Assembly (NCBI GenBank): GCA_003526465.1
Contig: DPWD01000089.1
Coordinates: forward strand, 1-9,115
Origin: Hyphomonadaceae bacterium
Lineage (GTDB): Bacteria; Pseudomonadota; Alphaproteobacteria; Caulobacterales; Aquidulcibacteraceae
Direction: 5' to 3'
Length of the DNA stretch: 9,115 bases
Positions 6,252 through 9,115 of this stretch are shown here, piece after piece. The first letter of the stretch is position 1. Each line of letters starts with the position of its first letter. The notes under the pieces are model-generated. The model was given only the letters and a program-made list of their open reading frames with translations, was not told where the DNA came from and searched no databases. The position numbers and the translations under genes are program-made.

Positions 6252-8648
6252 TCACGCCTTCGCGCGCCGATAATGGCGTCTCATGGGCCGGGCCTTGGCG
6301 TTGAGTTCGGTGGCTTTCTCATTTGCTTTCTCAGCCTCGCGGTAGAGCTGATACTCGCCGGAGCGCAATGGCTCGGGCCAGCCGAGTTGTTCGCCGCCAG
6401 CGGTGCGGACGCCGTAATGTCCAGCGGCCTGCCGCACGAAGAACGGATTGTTGAGCATCGGCCGCGCCAAGGCGCACAAATCGGCGCGCCCCGCGGCGAC
6501 AATGGTGTTGATCTGCTCCGGCAGAGTGATGTCGCCGACCGCAATGGTGGGAATTTCGGCGGCAAGGTGGATAAATTCCGCGAATGGCGTTTGCCACATG
6601 CGGCCGTAAACTGGCTTCTGCCACGGCACGGTTTGGCCGGACGAGGCATGGATGATGTCGGCGCCGGCTTGCTTGAATAGCCGCGCATAGATCGCGAGGT
6701 CTTCCAGTGTGAGCCCGCCCTCGGCCCAGTCCGAACACGAGAGACGCACCGACATCGGCTTGTCAGCAGGCCACACCGCGCGGATCGCCTCGAACACTTC
6801 GAGCGGAAAGCGCGCGCGGTTTTTGGCGTCGCCGCCATAAACATCCGTGCGGCGATTGGTGAGTGGGGAAAGGAAGCTCGCCAGCAGATAGCCGTGCGCG
6901 CAATGCAGTTCGGCCATGTCGAAGCCAGCGCGCGCGCCGCGCGTTGCCGAGGCGACAAAGCTCTCGCGAATTTGGTCCATCCGGGCGCGGTCAAGCTCAA
7001 TCGGCGTTTGCGACTTGCCTTCGAAATAGGGGAGCGGCGAGGCGGAATAGATCGGCCAATTGCCCTCCGGCATCGGCAAGTTCTCGCCCAGCGCCGGGAC
7101 ATTGGTGGAACCCTTGCGGCCGGCGTGGCCTAATTGCAGCGCAATCTTGGCTGGCGTGGTTTCATGGATGAACGCGATGAGGCGGCGCCATCGCGCTTCC
7201 TGCGCGTCGCTCCAAAGCCCGGTGCAGCCATTGGTAATGCGCGCGTCCGGCGTTGGACAGGTCATCTCGGTGAAGATGAGGCCAGCGCCGCCAATCGCGC
7301 GCGCTGCGTAATGAGTGAAATGCCAATCGTTGATGTCGCCATCTTTCGCGCAATATTGCGCCATCGGCGCCATGGCTGCGCGGTTGGGCAGCGTGAGGCC
7401 GCGCAAATCGAACGGCGTGAACATTGGCGTGGGGCGATCTTGCGCCACGTTGCGTCCGGTTGAGAGATTGTAGCGGGCGTAAAACTCGTCCTCGACGTTG
7501 CGAAGAAAATCAAGGTCGCGCAGGCCGATATTGTCCCAGGTGAGCGCCTTGGCGCGTGACATCAGCGAAAACGCGAATTCGTAGCGCGCTTTTTCCCAAT
7601 GTTTGGGCATGTCCTCGAACCAGCGCAGCGACACTTGCGCATTGTGCTGAGTGATCTCGACCGGCGTGCGGCGCTCCGCTTCGTAGGTGCTGAGCGCTGC
7701 ATCCAAGTCGCCTTGGTGCGCTACGACGGCGTTAGAAAGCGCGGCCGCGCATTCCATAGCGAGTTTGGTTCCCGAGCCGATGGACCAGTGCGCGGTCGCC
7801 TTCGCATCGCCGAGCAACACCATGTTTTCATGGCGCCAGGATGTGCAGGATATGGTCGGAAATGTGCGCCAGATCGAGCGATTGGTGATGAACGAATGGC
7901 CCCGCAACGACTCGGCGAACACGCCTTCTAGGTATTTGGCGCTTTCGGCTTCGCTCATGGCTTCAAAGCCGCAGGCCGCCCAGCATTCCGGCGTTGTCTC
8001 GATCACCCAGGTCGAGCGGCCGGCTTCGTATTGGTAGGTGTGTGCGCAGAAATGGCCGTGCTCGGACTTGACGAAGAAGAAGGTGAAGGCGTCCAGCGCG
8101 CGGGTCGAGCCGAGCCAGCAGAACTTGTTGCGCTGCTCGACGATGCGCACGCCGAATTGGTCAGCGAACTTGGTTCGGATCGGGCTGTTGATCCCCTGCG
8201 CGACGACGATGAGATCGCACTCGGCGAGAAGGTCTTCGAGAGGATGATCCCTCCCCCCAAGGGGCGGGGAGCGAACCGGCACTGCCTCGATTGATGTCTG
8301 GAAATGCATTCTGACACCGAGCGCAGCGCAGCGCTCCTGCAGCAGCGAGAGCAGTTTCTGGCGCGAGCAGCCCGCAAAGCCATTGCCCCCGACGACGGTG
8401 CGCTCGCCTTTGTGCTCAATAGCGATATCGCTCCAATAGGCGAAGCTCTCGCGAACGGCGGCGTAAGATTCGGGATCGGCGGCGAGGAATTCGTCCAGCG
8501 TTTCATCGGAGAAGACGACGCCGAATCCAAACGTGTCGTCGGCGCGGTTTGCCTCGAAAACCTCGATCTCGCACTCGGGCAGGCGCTTCTTGGTAAGCAG
8601 CGCAAAGTAGAGCCCCCCGGGGCCGCCGCCGATCACCGCGATCTTCAT
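6252..8648 (-). CDS. Bifunctional CoA-ester flavin monooxygenase / OYE-type reductase (salicylyl-CoA 5-hydroxylase or 2-aminobenzoyl-CoA monooxygenase-reductase family)
   Basis: The protein has 798 residues in two domains. Residues 1-~395 form a group A flavin monooxygenase: FAD-binding GGGPGG (7-12), Glu32 at the end of the second strand, a GFGVVFS stretch (41-47) and the second FAD motif with GD at 280-281. From about 409 an old-yellow-enzyme domain begins (MFTPFDLRGL, APMAQYCA) with QLGHAGRKGS, an HCAHGYLLASFLSP loop and the TNRRTDVYGG signature. This domain order and length match enzymes that hydroxylate, and in the 2-aminobenzoyl case also reduce and dearomatise, aromatic CoA thioesters using NAD(P)H and O2. 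Sequence alone does not tell salicylyl-CoA from 2-aminobenzoyl-CoA. ATG 8648 overlaps the RidA stop as ATGA, and the 27 upstream in-frame codons are Gly/Arg-rich shadow. Residues ~124-136 look like an insertion derived from a repeat. The C-terminus is unusually basic. Confidence 0.9.
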   Translation of the reverse strand: MKIAVIGGGPGGLYFALLTKKRLPECEIEVFEANRADDTFGFGVVFSDETLDEFLAADPESYAAVRESFAYWSDIAIEHKGERTVVGGNGFAGCSRQKLLSLLQERCAALGVRMHFQTSIEAVPVRSPPLGGRDHPLEDLLAECDLIVVAQGINSPIRTKFADQFGVRIVEQRNKFCWLGSTRALDAFTFFFVKSEHGHFCAHTYQYEAGRSTWVIETTPECWAACGFEAMSEAESAKYLEGVFAESLRGHSFITNRSIWRTFPTISCTSWRHENMVLLGDAKATAHWSIGSGTKLAMECAAALSNAVVAHQGDLDAALSTYEAERRTPVEITQHNAQVSLRWFEDMPKHWEKARYEFAFSLMSRAKALTWDNIGLRDLDFLRNVEDEFYARYNLSTGRNVAQDRPTPMFTPFDLRGLTLPNRAAMAPMAQYCAKDGDINDWHFTHYAARAIGGAGLIFTEMTCPTPDARITNGCTGLWSDAQEARWRRLIAFIHETTPAKIALQLGHAGRKGSTNVPALGENLPMPEGNWPIYSASPLPYFEGKSQTPIELDRARMDQIRESFVASATRGARAGFDMAELHCAHGYLLASFLSPLTNRRTDVYGGDAKNRARFPLEVFEAIRAVWPADKPMSVRLSCSDWAEGGLTLEDLAIYARLFKQAGADIIHASSGQTVPWQKPVYGRMWQTPFAEFIHLAAEIPTIAVGDITLPEQINTIVAAGRADLCALARPMLNNPFFVRQAAGHYGVRTAGGEQLGWPEPLRSGEYQLYREAEKANEKATELNAKARPMRRHYRRAKA
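8249..8271. repeat. GC-rich palindrome inside the flavoprotein coding sequence
   Basis: CCCTCCCCCCAAGGGGCGGG begins this near-palindrome, which resembles the arms of the intergenic element at 6036-6182 (C-run, AA or TT centre, G-run). In the gene it encodes SPPLGGR (residues 127-133), in a loop between FQTSIEAV and LLAECDLIVV, where I expect a shorter connection in related proteins. The frame is kept. Confidence 0.5.
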
Positions 8649-9043
8649 GTGGCGACAACCGCCGTCACTTCCAGTTCGACCTTGGCTTCGTCTTCGACGA
8701 GCGCCGAAACCTCCACCACCGCCATGCACGGAAACACTTTGCCCAATATCTCGCGCCAGGCTTCACCGATGTCGGCACGCGCGGCGATGTAGTCGCGCTT
8801 GTCGGTCACGTAGCAGGTGATGCGCACGATATCGGCCGGCGCGGCGCCGCCTTCCGCCAAGATCGCGCGCGCATTGAGCAGCGCCTGGCGGAATTGGCCG
8901 GCGATGTCCTTGTGCGGGAACGCCTCCTGTTCGTCCCAACCGACAATGCCGGCGGTAAACACAAAGCGCCCGGATGCGGCGATGCCGTTGGCGTAGCCCT
9001 TGGGCCGGGGCCAACCGGGGGGGTGAAGGATTTGGTGCGTCAT
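8645..9043 (-). CDS. RidA-family protein lacking the catalytic arginine
   Basis: The 132-residue length is typical of the RidA/YjgF/UK114 family, which forms trimers with ligand sites between subunits. Family features seen: an N-terminal strand with GYANGIAASGRFVFTAGIVGWD (16-37), a helix QFRQALLNARAILAEGGA (50-67), then IVRITCYVTDKRDY (72-85) and the C-terminal AVVEVSALVEDEAKVELE (108-125). The motif read as PAR in deaminating RidA is PCM here (105-107), so Met107 stands at the place of the Arg needed for imine/enamine hydrolysis; Rid subgroups without this Arg are known and have other or unknown roles. Its TGA overlaps the flavoprotein ATG (ATGA, 8645-8648), so the two are co-translated. 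I chose ATG 9043 because it gives the usual MTHQILHPPGWPRPKG-like start; ATG 9073 is in frame, and neither has a strong ribosome site. Confidence 0.9.
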   Translation of the reverse strand: MTHQILHPPGWPRPKGYANGIAASGRFVFTAGIVGWDEQEAFPHKDIAGQFRQALLNARAILAEGGAAPADIVRITCYVTDKRDYIAARADIGEAWREILGKVFPCMAVVEVSALVEDEAKVELEVTAVVAT

Positions 9044-9073
9044 GAGCTTAGTGCCGAATAAATCTCCACCCAT

Positions 9074-9099
9074 CCCCGGATTCGCGAAGCGAAGTCCGG
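9074..9099. repeat. Short palindrome upstream of the RidA gene
   Basis: CCGGATTCGC (9076-9085) faces GCGAAGTCCGG (9089-9099) across a three-base loop GAA, with one unpaired base. It is a typical small alphaproteobacterial intergenic hairpin. It lies 31 bases before the RidA start codon on the minus strand and could lie in the leader or end an upstream transcript; the window stops too soon to decide. The rest of the right edge holds nothing I can identify. Confidence 0.5.
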
Positions 9100-9115
9100 C
9101 GACTGTGTTGAGTGT

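Noticed and set aside
8649..8729. 27-codon upstream extension of the flavoprotein
   Set aside because: Gly/Arg-rich shadow of the RidA gene; the FAD motif belongs within the first dozen residues, and ATG 8648 overlaps the upstream stop.

Overview
The window reads as high-GC alphaproteobacterial DNA, judged from gene families, codon choice and GC-rich intergenic palindromes. No gene fixes the genus. It falls into two blocks that meet inside one small hybrid reading frame at about 3184-3210, and they may not come from the same chromosome or the same part of one.

Left block (1-about 3200): the 3' end of an unrecognised, probably exported protein (2-634); a small secreted protein of unknown function (821-1312); a tRNA-Val(CAC) gene on the minus strand (1462-1536); a minus-strand receiver-histidine kinase signalling protein (1590-2735); and, divergent from it, the first ~90 codons of a membrane-anchored sensor-like protein (from 2923).

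Right block (about 3200-9115): the hybrid frame ends with a tail typical of the C-terminus of hydantoinase B/5-oxoprolinase proteins. Three tightly coupled plus-strand genes follow: DUF969 (3321-4055), DUF979 (4052-5014) and DUF2891 (5011-6024), each overlapping the next by the four bases ATGA. DUF969 and DUF979 are a two-part membrane protein predicted to carry 5-oxoproline (pyroglutamate), which fits an oxoprolinase immediately upstream. A GC-rich inverted-repeat element fills the gap to a convergent minus-strand pair. That pair is a RidA-family protein (8645-9043) and a two-domain flavoprotein (6252-8648) of the salicylyl-CoA 5-hydroxylase / 2-aminobenzoyl-CoA monooxygenase-reductase family, also overlapping by ATGA. 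The RidA-like protein has Met where catalytic members have the key Arg.

The observations most worth checking are the in-frame hybrid at the block boundary (assembly chimera or real rearrangement), the predicted pyroglutamate operon with the unexplained DUF2891 protein, the Arg-less RidA partner of the CoA-ester monooxygenase, and a palindromic repeat that appears to have been accommodated inside the monooxygenase coding sequence. I saw no CRISPR array, transposase, phage gene or defence system, and nothing I can call a wholly new system.
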